Source: Herbidospora sakaeratensis (GTDB lineage Bacteria; Actinomycetota; Actinomycetes; Streptosporangiales; Streptosporangiaceae). Taken from it: 64,000 nt of DNA. This document shows positions 15,743 to 23,951 of the stretch, piece after piece; the first letter of the stretch is position 1; each line of letters opens with the position of its first letter. The notes below the pieces were generated by a model. It searched no databases. It was not told where the DNA came from and saw nothing but the letters and a program-made list of their open reading frames with translations. A program made the position numbers and the translations under genes. The stretch spans positions 124,001-188,000 of the forward strand of contig NZ_BBXC01000016.1 in the NCBI RefSeq assembly GCF_001570525.1. The letters run 5' to 3'.

Positions 15743-16129
15743 CCCTGACCAGAATTGGTCGGCACGGTTGACTGTGGTGATCAAACTTGCTCAGATGTAT
15801 ACATCGTTCTAATACACCTGGAATGTGGACGTACATACGCCTAACGTCCAGCGAGGGAACTTCCTGGTGATACGAGGTGGGGGCCGAATGAAGATCTTCT
15901 TTACGTCCTGGCGTGTTTCGGCGGGATCTCCACCCGGCACGAGATCAGGACATGTAGCGTCTTAGCGCTCCTTGTTTCGGCCGCGTTCCGGCTCGGACAC
16001 ATCCGGACGGACGCGGTTCCCAAGGCGAGCCCATCCCTGGTACGTTTCACGTCCTCGCAGCTCGCGATGGCAATCGTGCCCCCTTTGCAACGACGCAGCA
16101 CGCACCTTGCCCCGGAGGATCCCCGCACC
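15743..16129. other. Intergenic region before the glycan cluster, with a possible small ORF
   Basis: This 387-bp gap is AT-richer than its surroundings. It contains a short palindrome GACCA-GAAT-TGGTC about 15 bp after the amidase stop, a possible promoter (TTGCTC, 18 bp, TAATAC near 15787-15816), and a 25-codon ORF at 15888-15965 beginning MKIFFTSWRV behind a GAGGTGGGGG site. The small ORF could be a leader peptide for the glycosyltransferase gene, but there is no regulatory hairpin I can assign to it. No longer gene is convincing here. Confidence 0.35.
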
Positions 16130-16939
16130 ATGAATCCCGAGAGCAGCATTTCTCGTCCTATATCCCATTTAGGGTCTTTCACCACTATTACCCCTTTAAT
16201 GGCGATCGCACCTCGGGTGAGCGTCGTGGTCCCCGCGATGAACGAGGCGGAGAACCTGCCCCACGTCTTCGCGACGCTCCCCCGGTGGGTGCACGAGGTC
16301 GTGCTGGTCGACGGCGACTCGACCGACGACACGGTCGCGGTGGCGCGGCGGCTGCGTCCGGGGCTGCGGGTGGTGACCCAGCCGGGCCGGGGCAAGGGCG
16401 ACGCGCTGGCCGCCGGGTTCGCCGCCTGCACCGGCGAGATCATCGTGATGATCGACGCCGACGGTTCGACCGACGGCCGCGAGATCGTGCGCTTCGTCGC
16501 CGCGCTGGTCGCCGGGGCCGACTACGCGAAGGGCTCCCGCTTCACCCACGGCGGCGGCAGCGACGACATCACCCTCGGCCGCCGCCTGGGCAACCTGCTG
16601 CTGTCGGGCCTGGTCAACCTGATCTACGGCACCCGCTACACCGACCTCTGCTACGGCTACAACGCGTTCTGGGCCAGCGGCCTCGACGTGCTGGCGCCCG
16701 ACTGCGCCGGGTTCGAGGTCGAGACCCTGATGAACATCCGCGCCGCCAAGGCCGGGCTGAAGGTGCACGAGGTGCCCAGCCACGAGCGCGGCCGCATCCA
16801 CGGCGCCAGCAACCTGCGCACGTTCCGCGACGGCTGGCGGGTGCTGAAGACCATCCTCCGGGAACGCGACACCCGGTTGCCGGTCCCCGCCCGGGTGGAC
16901 GCCGAGGCCGGGGTCCCGGCCGACCAGGGCGCGGCCTGA
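16130..16939 (+). CDS. Family 2 glycosyltransferase (dolichyl/polyprenyl-phosphate mannosyltransferase-like)
   Basis: 269 residues from ATG 16130, supported by GGAGG eleven bases upstream; ATG 16199 (MAIAPRVSVVVPAMNE) is the alternative and fits the domain boundary better. GT-A features: VSVVVPAMNEAENLP, the nucleotide-binding DGDSTDD, and IDADGSTD as the DXD-type metal site. No membrane segments, so it likely works at the cytoplasmic face, moving a sugar to a polyprenyl or nascent glycan acceptor. The flippase fusion starts 21 bp downstream, pointing to a shared surface-glycan pathway. Confidence 0.85.
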   Translation: MNPESSISRPISHLGSFTTITPLMAIAPRVSVVVPAMNEAENLPHVFATLPRWVHEVVLVDGDSTDDTVAVARRLRPGLRVVTQPGRGKGDALAAGFAACTGEIIVMIDADGSTDGREIVRFVAALVAGADYAKGSRFTHGGGSDDITLGRRLGNLLLSGLVNLIYGTRYTDLCYGYNAFWASGLDVLAPDCAGFEVETLMNIRAAKAGLKVHEVPSHERGRIHGASNLRTFRDGWRVLKTILRERDTRLPVPARVDAEAGVPADQGAA

Positions 16940-16960
16940 CCCCACGACACCGCCCGACCC

Positions 16961-19900
16961 GTGATGACCGAGACGCTCCGCCGGCGGCTGCCCGCCGACC
17001 TCCAGGACCCGCTGCTGCGCAACGCGTACGCGCTGGTCGTCAACGCGGGCATCGGGGCGGCGCTCGGCGTGGGCTACTGGGTGATCGCGGCCCGGCTCTT
17101 CCCCGCCGCCGACGTGGGCGAGGGCCAGGCGCTGATCAACGCGATGCGGATGCTGGCGGCGCTCACCTCGTTCGGGTTCGTGGGGGCGCTGACCCGGTTC
17201 GTGTCCGAGACCGGGCGGGCGACCGGGCGGTTCGTCGGCGCGGTCTACCTGCTCGGCGGCGGGCTCGGCCTGGTCGCGACGGCGGTGTTCGTCGTGGTGA
17301 CCAAGGACGAGCCGGGTTTCCGCATCCTGTGGGGCTGGCTGCCCGCCGGGGTGTTCGCGCTGGTCGTGATCGTGTGGTCGGTCTACACGCTGCAAGAGGT
17401 GGTGCTGTCGGCGCTGCGGCGCTCGACGTGGGTGCCCGTGGTGAACGTGGCCGTCGGGTTCGTGAAGGTCACGGCGGTGGCGGCGTGCGCGTTCCTGGTG
17501 GCGGCGCGCGGCGACGTGGTCTCGTGGCAGGTGTTCCTGGCCTGGATCGTGCCCTGCGCGCTGGCCGTGCTCCCGGTCAACTACCTGCTGTTCGCCCGGG
17601 TGATCCCGCGTCACGTCGCCGAGACGGCGCACCGCACGCCCCCGTCGCTGAAGCGCATCCTCCGGTTCGCCGGGGGCGACTACTTCGGCTCGGTGTTCAC
17701 GCTGGCCGCCATCTACCTGGTCCCGGTCGTGGTGGCCACCCAGGTCGACCACCGGACCTACGCCTACTACGGCATCGCGGTCACCGTCGGCGGCCTGCTG
17801 GAGATCTTCGCGTTCACGATGGCGACCAGCCTGACCGTCGAGGGCTCCTTCGACCCGGCCGCGCTCGGCCGCAACACCCGCCGGGCGCTGCACCGCAGCC
17901 TGACCGTGCTGATCCCGATGATCGTCGTGGTGGTGCTGGCGGCGCCGCTGGTGTTGTCGGTCTTCGGCGCCGAGTTCGCCGACAACGGCACCACCCTGCT
18001 GCGGCTGATCGCGCTGGCCACGCTGGCGCGGGCGTTCGTCGAGCTCTACCTGGGCGCGCTGCGGGCCATGGGGCGCGGCCGCCCGCTGCTCTACATCCAG
18101 GCGGCGCGGTGCGCGCTGGCCCTCGGGCTGACGTGGCTGCTGCTGCCCCGCCACGGCATCGAGGGCGTCGGCATCGCGCTGGTCGTCACGCAGAGTGTCA
18201 CGGCGGCCGCGGTGGCCCCCGCGCTGTTCCGGCTCTGCCGGCCGAAAGGCTGGAAAACAGATCCCGTGCCCCCGAACGAACCCCCACCGTCGCGGCACAC
18301 CTCCGACGACTCGGAAACGGTGGACACCATCAAATCCGTAGCCCTCCCCTTCGGCGGCATCCGCCGGCTGACCATGGCCAGGATTCCGGGCCAGGAAGGC
18401 CGCCCCGACCCGATCGTCGACGGCCCCGACGGAGAAGATCCGCCCGAAAGGGAATCGCCGCCGGATCCCGGCGAGAATGACGACGGTGGAATTCCGGCCG
18501 AAGAACCGGTGACCGATCCGGAAACGGAGAACGCCGAACCCGCCGAAACTCCGGCCGACGAAGAAGCCGGCGAAGAAGCCATCGAAGAAGCCGTCGAGGA
18601 ACACGTCGACTGGAGCGATTCCGAGGTCGGCCCCAAGACCGAGGAGTTCCCCTCCTCGGGGCTGATCCGGGTCGTCGCCCCCGGCTGGGACGTCGCGCCC
18701 GCCGGGGAACTCGTCGTGGTGCCCGAGCGGGTCGCGCCGTCCAGGGGAAGCCGCTGGGCGGCGAGCGCGGCGCTGCTGCTGCGGCAGCCGCGCGAGTGGC
18801 TGGGCGCCGTCATCACGGTCCAGGCCCTGGTCATGTACGTCCTGGCGATGAAGGCCCGCCCCACCGGCCTGGTCGGCGTGGATCTCTACGCGATGACCGG
18901 CCTGGGCCTGGTGTCGGTCATGCCGCCGGTCGCCCTGCTGGCCGTCGGGCTGCTGATCCTGAGCTTCTTCGACACCCTCACGCAGAAGCGCAACCGGCCG
19001 ATCCTGCTGCTGTTCCAGATCCTGGCCGTCATGTTCGCCCTGCACGGCGCGGCGGTCCTGGTCGAGCCGCTCCCCCGGTTCCCGGTCGCCTGGACGATCG
19101 GCGGCTTCGTCGACTACATCGCCCGCACCGGCGAGACCCTCACGGCCCTGGACGCCCGCTTCAACTGGCCCGGCTTCTCGGTCTTCTCGGCGTTCATGAT
19201 CAGGGCGGCCGGGGTCGAGGACGCGGCGGCGCTGCTCAACTGGTGGCCGCTGATCTCCAACGTCGCCTACCTCGTGCCGCTGATCGTCATCGTCCGGCGG
19301 CTGCAGGCCGACCGGCGGGCCAAGTGGCTGGCGCTGATGATCTTCGTCGTGTCGCAGTGGGTGGGGCAGGACTACTTCTCGCCGCAGGGCATGACGTACC
19401 TGCTCTATCTGCTGTTCGTGGCGATCCTGGTGACCTGGTTCCTGCGCGTCGACCCGGCCTCGTCGTTCTGGAAACGCCGCTGGACGCTCATCCCGGGCGA
19501 GCGCGCCCCGAAGAAGACCACGGTCACCGACCGGGTCATCATCCTGGTCCTGATCGTGATGATCTTCGTGGCGACCGCGACGTCCCACCAGATCACCCCG
19601 TTCATGATGTGCGGGGTGCTGCTCGGCTTCGTCGTGCTGCGGCGGACCCGGCTCAGCTTCATGATGGTCGTGCTGTTCGGCGCGATCGTGGCGGCGTACG
19701 TCAACTACATGGCCGTCGCCTACTGGTCGGGCCACCTCGACGCGATGGTCGGCTCGGTCGGCCAGGTCGGCGGCAACCTCACCTCGCAGACCACCGGCCG
19801 GATCAGCTCGACCAACCCCGAACGCCTGATCGTGCTCTACACGCGGCTGGCCATCACCGGGGTGATCCTGGGCCTGGCCGGGCTGGGCCTGCTGCGGCGG

Positions 19901-20818
19901 CTGAAGAAGGGCGTCGGCGACCGGGTCGTCTTCGTCATGATGGTGGTGCCGGTGTTGTCGCTGGCCATGCTCAGCTACGGCGGCGAACTGGGCCTGCGCG
20001 TCTACCTGTTCACCCTGCCGGCCACCAGCATCATGGTGGCCTACCTCTTCTACCCCGCCCTGCCGAGCAAGGTCGCGCCCAAGCGCCGTTTCCCGGTGCT
20101 GGCCAGACTGCGCCCGGTCGTCGCCTGCGCCCTGGTGCTGGGCCTCGCGGGCGCGTTCCTGCTGGCCCGCTTCGGCAACGAGAAGTACGAGTGGACCTCC
20201 CCCCAGGAACGCGCCGCCATCGACTACATCTACGAGCAGGACCTGGAGACCACCCGCATCCTCTACCTCGTTCCGGAGGGCGACGGCGGCTCGTCGATCT
20301 CGTGGAGCCTGACGGGGGTCGAACGGGTGCGGCAGATCCGCGCGACGGCGGGGCGCGACCCGTACAAGGTCGACAACGTGGTCGAGCAGCTCCGCGACGC
20401 GGGCCCCGGCTCGTTCATCCTGGCCACCCGCAGCCAGGAGGCGTCGCTGGAGATCGACGCCAACTACCCGGCCGACTGGGGCCCCAAGATGCGGGTGTCG
20501 CTGGCCCAGCACCCCGACCTGAAGACCCTGGTCTGGAACGACGACGCGGCCGTCTACGCCCTGAAGGAACAACCGACGGGCCGCATCGCCCCCCAGCTCC
20601 GCGGCACCCCGTTCCGCATCGGCGAGACCCCGTGGACGCCCTACGGCCTGATCGCCCTGGCGGTCTTCGTGCTGATCGTGCTGACCCGCGAGGTGATCCG
20701 GATCAGGCAGCGCCCCGGCACCTGGTACTGGAGCAGGCGACTGGCCTGGTTGTCGCTCCCGTTCCTGCTGCTCGCGGGCTGGGTCGTGCTGGAGAGGTTC
20801 ATGCTGCTCAGCGTCTAG
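16961..20818 (+). CDS. Polysaccharide flippase-like domain fused to a large membrane protein
   Basis: 1285 residues, GTG 16961 (ATG three bases on). Residues 1-430 look like a Wzx/MOP-type flippase with about twelve to fourteen membrane segments (VVNAGIGAALGVGYWVIAARLF; FGAEFADNGTTLLRLIALATLARAFVELYLGALRAMGRG). Residues about 430-600 are a hydrophilic Pro/Glu-rich linker with many GAA codons, unlike the flanks. Residues about 610-1285 form a second polytopic domain with an outside-type loop (SWSLTGVERVRQIRATAGRDPYKVDNVV) and several TMs, reminiscent of glycan polymerases or GT-C proteins but not assignable. Expected role: export and further processing of a lipid-linked glycan. An internal ATG at 18374 could allow separate translation of the second half. 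Confidence 0.8.
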   Translation: MMTETLRRRLPADLQDPLLRNAYALVVNAGIGAALGVGYWVIAARLFPAADVGEGQALINAMRMLAALTSFGFVGALTRFVSETGRATGRFVGAVYLLGGGLGLVATAVFVVVTKDEPGFRILWGWLPAGVFALVVIVWSVYTLQEVVLSALRRSTWVPVVNVAVGFVKVTAVAACAFLVAARGDVVSWQVFLAWIVPCALAVLPVNYLLFARVIPRHVAETAHRTPPSLKRILRFAGGDYFGSVFTLAAIYLVPVVVATQVDHRTYAYYGIAVTVGGLLEIFAFTMATSLTVEGSFDPAALGRNTRRALHRSLTVLIPMIVVVVLAAPLVLSVFGAEFADNGTTLLRLIALATLARAFVELYLGALRAMGRGRPLLYIQAARCALALGLTWLLLPRHGIEGVGIALVVTQSVTAAAVAPALFRLCRPKGWKTDPVPPNEPPPSRHTSDDSETVDTIKSVALPFGGIRRLTMARIPGQEGRPDPIVDGPDGEDPPERESPPDPGENDDGGIPAEEPVTDPETENAEPAETPADEEAGEEAIEEAVEEHVDWSDSEVGPKTEEFPSSGLIRVVAPGWDVAPAGELVVVPERVAPSRGSRWAASAALLLRQPREWLGAVITVQALVMYVLAMKARPTGLVGVDLYAMTGLGLVSVMPPVALLAVGLLILSFFDTLTQKRNRPILLLFQILAVMFALHGAAVLVEPLPRFPVAWTIGGFVDYIARTGETLTALDARFNWPGFSVFSAFMIRAAGVEDAAALLNWWPLISNVAYLVPLIVIVRRLQADRRAKWLALMIFVVSQWVGQDYFSPQGMTYLLYLLFVAILVTWFLRVDPASSFWKRRWTLIPGERAPKKTTVTDRVIILVLIVMIFVATATSHQITPFMMCGVLLGFVVLRRTRLSFMMVVLFGAIVAAYVNYMAVAYWSGHLDAMVGSVGQVGGNLTSQTTGRISSTNPERLIVLYTRLAITGVILGLAGLGLLRRLKKGVGDRVVFVMMVVPVLSLAMLSYGGELGLRVYLFTLPATSIMVAYLFYPALPSKVAPKRRFPVLARLRPVVACALVLGLAGAFLLARFGNEKYEWTSPQERAAIDYIYEQDLETTRILYLVPEGDGGSSISWSLTGVERVRQIRATAGRDPYKVDNVVEQLRDAGPGSFILATRSQEASLEIDANYPADWGPKMRVSLAQHPDLKTLVWNDDAAVYALKEQPTGRIAPQLRGTPFRIGETPWTPYGLIALAVFVLIVLTREVIRIRQRPGTWYWSRRLAWLSLPFLLLAGWVVLERFMLLSV

Positions 20819-20829
20819 CCCACCATGAC

Positions 20830-20842
20830 TTGCGTGATGCAA
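20830..20842 (+). promoter_or_regulatory. Putative HxlR operator, copy 1 (TTGCGTGATGCAA)
   Basis: This 13-bp near-palindrome ends 18 bp before the HxlR start codon. Two further copies that differ at one or two positions lie upstream of the MBL-fold hydrolase gene. The arrangement fits autoregulation by the HxlR protein with the hydrolase as second target. Confidence 0.65.
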
Positions 20843-20860
20843 TGGACCTAGGATGGGAGC

Positions 20861-21346
20861 ATGCTCCCGCGCACGTACGAAGGCCAGGTCTGTTCGATCG
20901 CCCGCACGCTCGAAGTGATCGGAGAGCGCTGGACGCTGCTGATCGTGCGCGACGCGCTGCGCGGCACCCGCCGGTTCGAGGACTTCCGGGCCAACCTCGG
21001 CATCGCCCACAACATCCTCTCCGACCGGCTCGGCAAGCTCCGCGAGGCGGGCGTCCTGGAACGGCGCCTCTACCAGACCAAGCCCGACCGGCACGAATAC
21101 CACGTGACGGCGGCCGGGCTCGACCTGTGGCCGATCGTCATGTCGTCGTTGTTGTGGGGCGACCGCCACCGGGCGCCCGAGGGCCCGCCGCTGCTGGTCC
21201 GGCACCGGGGCTGCGGCGGGTCGCTGCGGCCCGGGCTGACCTGTGACCGGTGCGGCCGGTCGCTCGGGCCGCACGACTGCGACATGGAACCGGGGCCGGG
21301 GGCTCAGCCGGCGGGAGCCAGCGTCAGTCCCGCCCGTCCGGCGTAG
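20861..21346 (+). CDS. HxlR family transcriptional regulator
   Basis: 161 residues from ATG 20861. The HxlR winged helix is clear at about residues 8-105 (CSIARTLEVIGERWTLLIVRDALRGTRRFEDFRANLGIAHNILSDRLGKLREAGVLERRLY). A cysteine cluster follows (CGGSLRPGLTCDRCGRSLGPHDC), which might bind zinc or sense thiol stress. The last 43 bp overlap the convergent hydrolase gene. The operator-like 13-mer upstream recurs twice before that hydrolase, so the regulator probably controls both itself and the hydrolase. The inducer is unknown. Confidence 0.92.
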   Translation: MLPRTYEGQVCSIARTLEVIGERWTLLIVRDALRGTRRFEDFRANLGIAHNILSDRLGKLREAGVLERRLYQTKPDRHEYHVTAAGLDLWPIVMSSLLWGDRHRAPEGPPLLVRHRGCGGSLRPGLTCDRCGRSLGPHDCDMEPGPGAQPAGASVSPARPA

Positions 21347-22974
21347 TAGGCGAACTTGAACGGATCGAGGAACTGGTTCCGTTCGACGAGCACGAGCAGG
21401 AGCCGCTCACGCAACGAGGCGAGCGCGGGTTCGAGCGGGTGCCGGAGCAGCCCGTTGTCGACGATCTTCAGCGCGAGGGCGGGCTCCCCCCGGGCGAGCA
21501 GTTCCTCGCCGGTCCGGGCGAACGCCGCCGCGCCGCCGCCCAGCAGGTCGAGCGCGGCGGCCCATTCGGCGGCGGAGAAGTGCTCCACGCCCGTTCCGTC
21601 GGCCCGCCAGTAGCCGGTCGCCTGCCGGTTCACCCGCTGGACGAAGCCGTCGCGCATGACCAGGTAGGGCGTGATCGCGGCGGGGTGGTCGCGCAGCACC
21701 TCGGGCAGGTGGTCGAGGTCGAGGAGGTCGACGAGCGGCCGCCCGCCGGCGATGCCCGCCAGCACCACGGCGTGCAGCTCGCGCAGGGCGGCCGCCAGTC
21801 CGGGGAGGGCCTCGATCGTGAAGTTGTCGGTCAACGCCGTGTGCCCGTGGATCAGCAGATCGGGCCGCAGGCCGCCGACGGTTTCGATGGCCTCGAAGAG
21901 CCCCTCGGCCGACCCCTCCGCGAGGAACGGCGCCCCGAGATAGGGCATGCACATGTCTCCCACGAACACCACCCCCGATCCGGGCAGGTGGACGACCAGC
22001 CCGTCGGCGCTCTCGCCGCCGCTGATCGGGATGAGCCCGAACTCGACCCCGCCGACGGTCAGCGTCTCGGCCGAGGCGACCAGCCGGTCGGGCACGGCGT
22101 GCCGGCGGTGGTCGCGGCCGCGCGGCAGGAGGTAGGGGAACGGCGGCGGGCTCGCCGCCTGCGACCTGAGCTCGTCGGGAAACCGGGCCTGCGCGATGAC
22201 CTGGGCGCCGGTGAAGGCGTCGAGGCCGCCGACGTGGTCGAAGTGGGCGTGGGTGAGGATGACGTGGGTGATCGGCCGGTCGGTGACGGCGCGCAGGTCC
22301 CGCAGGGCGGCCGCCACGTGGCCGGGGTCGCTGCCGGCGTCGATCGCCACGACTCCCTCGTCCGTGACGACGAACCCGAAGTCGGCGAAGTCGTAGCCCT
22401 GCGCGACGTGCACCCCGGGGGCCTTCTCCACCAGGCGGGGCAGGCCGAAACGGATTCCGTGGTCGGCGTCGGCGACGTAGTCGGTGGCCAGGGCCACGTC
22501 GTGGTCGTGCCCGACCCGGCGGCGCGCGTCGAGGGCGTCCTGCGGGCGGCCCGCGCAATCGTAGGCCCGGGCCAGCGCCCACTGGACGGTGCGCAGGAAT
22601 CCGGGCGGGAACTGGTCGCGTACCGCGAGCACGAACTCGAGGTCGGCGACGGCGGTCTCGGCCCGGCCCGCGCACCCGGGGAGGGACGCCAGGGTGGTGC
22701 CCCGGAAGTAGTGGGGCAGGCCGAGTTCCCGTTCGGCGGCGGCGTCGAGGGCGGCGAGCGCCTCCTCGACCGGGCCGTCGAGGCGGGCCCGGAAGACGCC
22801 GGCGAGGCTCTGGAGCAGCGCCGACCCGGGCCGTTCCGCGCTGAGCGCCGCGAAGTGCTCCAGGCCCTCCCGGTCTCTGCGCTCGGACAGCAGCTGGACG
22901 GCCAGCAGCGCCATCAGGCGGTCGGGCACGCCGGGCCATCTGCTGGCGCGGAGTAACGCCGAGCTCGGTTTCAC
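21304..22974 (-). CDS. MBL-fold hydrolase, alkyl-sulfatase-like
   Basis: 556 residues. Residues about 1-165 are helical, TPR-like. The metallo-beta-lactamase domain carries HAHFDH with His242, His244, Asp246 and His247, plus FVGDMCMPYLG and LLIHGHTAL as later metal ligands. The C-terminal part (EWAAALDLLGGGAAAFARTGEELLARGEPALALKIVDNGLLRHP) resembles the dimerisation domain of BDS1/SdsA1-type alkyl sulfatases. No signal peptide is seen, so it should act in the cytoplasm on an ester such as a sulfate ester; the substrate is not determined. Two operator-like 13-mers sit just upstream. Confidence 0.82.
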   Translation of the reverse strand: MKPSSALLRASRWPGVPDRLMALLAVQLLSERRDREGLEHFAALSAERPGSALLQSLAGVFRARLDGPVEEALAALDAAAERELGLPHYFRGTTLASLPGCAGRAETAVADLEFVLAVRDQFPPGFLRTVQWALARAYDCAGRPQDALDARRRVGHDHDVALATDYVADADHGIRFGLPRLVEKAPGVHVAQGYDFADFGFVVTDEGVVAIDAGSDPGHVAAALRDLRAVTDRPITHVILTHAHFDHVGGLDAFTGAQVIAQARFPDELRSQAASPPPFPYLLPRGRDHRRHAVPDRLVASAETLTVGGVEFGLIPISGGESADGLVVHLPGSGVVFVGDMCMPYLGAPFLAEGSAEGLFEAIETVGGLRPDLLIHGHTALTDNFTIEALPGLAAALRELHAVVLAGIAGGRPLVDLLDLDHLPEVLRDHPAAITPYLVMRDGFVQRVNRQATGYWRADGTGVEHFSAAEWAAALDLLGGGAAAFARTGEELLARGEPALALKIVDNGLLRHPLEPALASLRERLLLVLVERNQFLDPFKFAYYAGRAGLTLAPAG

Positions 22975-22993
22975 GACGTCTCCCCAGAGTCGA

Positions 22994-23039
22994 TTGCTTG
23001 ATGCAAGTGACTCTAGACGAGGAAACTTGCATCACACAA
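22994..23039. promoter_or_regulatory. Paired inverted HxlR operator copies upstream of the MBL hydrolase
   Basis: TTGCTTGATGCAA (22994-23006, + strand) and TTGTGTGATGCAA (23027-23039, - strand) face each other with starts 33 bp apart, about three helical turns. They match the 13-mer before the HxlR gene at 11-12 of 13 positions. The inner copy ends 20 bp upstream of the hydrolase start. The whole region also forms a long imperfect palindrome. Binding by the HxlR protein is inferred. Confidence 0.65.
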
Positions 23040-23051
23040 TCGACCGAGGAA

Positions 23052-23951
23052 TCAGGTCCCGCTGCCGCGCGCCTGGACCTTCGCGATGACCCACTCGCCG
23101 GAGACGATCCTGGACGTGATCGCCAGCGCGGCGTAGGTGCGCGGCTCCAGCGGTGAGGCGAAGAACGCGCGGCGGGCCCACTTCAGGGAGCGGCCCCAGT
23201 CGCGGGCCATCGAGCTCTCGAAGGCCACCTGGCCCGCCAGGCGGGCGTAACCGCGCCGGTCGCGGCGGAACTCGGGGTAGTGGTCGAGCAGCCACTCGTG
23301 GGAGTCGGCGATCATCGACCAGCGGCCGTAGAAGTGCGAGCCCTCGTGCGGCGGGACCTCGACGAGGATCTCCGGCACGTAGGGGATGGGGGCGTGCCGG
23401 GCGCAGCGCAGCAGCAGTTCGTAGTCTTCGGCGAAGCCGCGCGGGATCTCCTCGGAGAAGACGCCGACCGGGCCCGTCAGCAGCGAGCGGCGCATCAGGA
23501 ACGACGACGTCGTGGCCGCCGGGATGCGGGAGCGCAGCAGGTCGTCGAAGGTGATGTGGGAGGAGGGCCAGAGGCGTTCCTGCGTCGAGACCATGCCGCA
23601 CGACACCAGTGCGGCGTCGGGGTTCGCCTCGAAGGCCGCGACCTGGAGGCGGAGCTTGGCGGGCCGCCAGGTGTTGTCGTCGTCGCAGAAGGCGACCAGA
23701 TCGTCCGGAGCCGCGAGGATGCCGCTGTTGCGGCTGCCGGCCACGTTGGGAACCCGTTCGTTGGTCGTCCAGGTCACGCGGCGGTGCGGGTCGTCCGACA
23801 GCACCTCCTTGTCGGGTTCGCACCGGTCGAACACGATGACGGCGGTGACGTCGCCCTCGTAGTCCTGCGCCCGGATCGACGCCAGCGCCGCGCGCAGCAT
23901 CTCGGGGCGGTTGCCGGTCGTGCAGACGACCACGCTGACGGGGCTCTTCAT
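23052..23951 (-). CDS. Family 2 glycosyltransferase
   Basis: 299 residues from ATG 23951, overlapping the stop of the GH39-like gene by four bases. GT-A signatures: VSVVVCTTGNRPEMLRAALASI, VPNVAGSRNSGI, and FCDDDNTWRP as the metal-binding DXD region; GFAEDYELLLRCARH supplies the acidic catalytic-base region. Soluble, cytoplasmic. It probably adds a sugar to a glycan or glycolipid. The longer frame upstream runs antiparallel through the neighbour in another frame and is not part of the protein. Confidence 0.85.
   Translation of the reverse strand: MKSPVSVVVCTTGNRPEMLRAALASIRAQDYEGDVTAVIVFDRCEPDKEVLSDDPHRRVTWTTNERVPNVAGSRNSGILAAPDDLVAFCDDDNTWRPAKLRLQVAAFEANPDAALVSCGMVSTQERLWPSSHITFDDLLRSRIPAATTSSFLMRRSLLTGPVGVFSEEIPRGFAEDYELLLRCARHAPIPYVPEILVEVPPHEGSHFYGRWSMIADSHEWLLDHYPEFRRDRRGYARLAGQVAFESSMARDWGRSLKWARRAFFASPLEPRTYAALAITSRIVSGEWVIAKVQARGSGT

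Noticed and set aside
16196-21274. Very long antisense open frame across the glycan genes
   Set aside because: It is rich in Arg, Gly, Asp, Gln and His with no domain pattern and mirrors the codon periodicity of real genes on the other strand.
21407-23035. Second long minus-strand frame over the MBL hydrolase
   Set aside because: Arg/Pro-rich shadow of the true hydrolase frame and it would run through the operator region.
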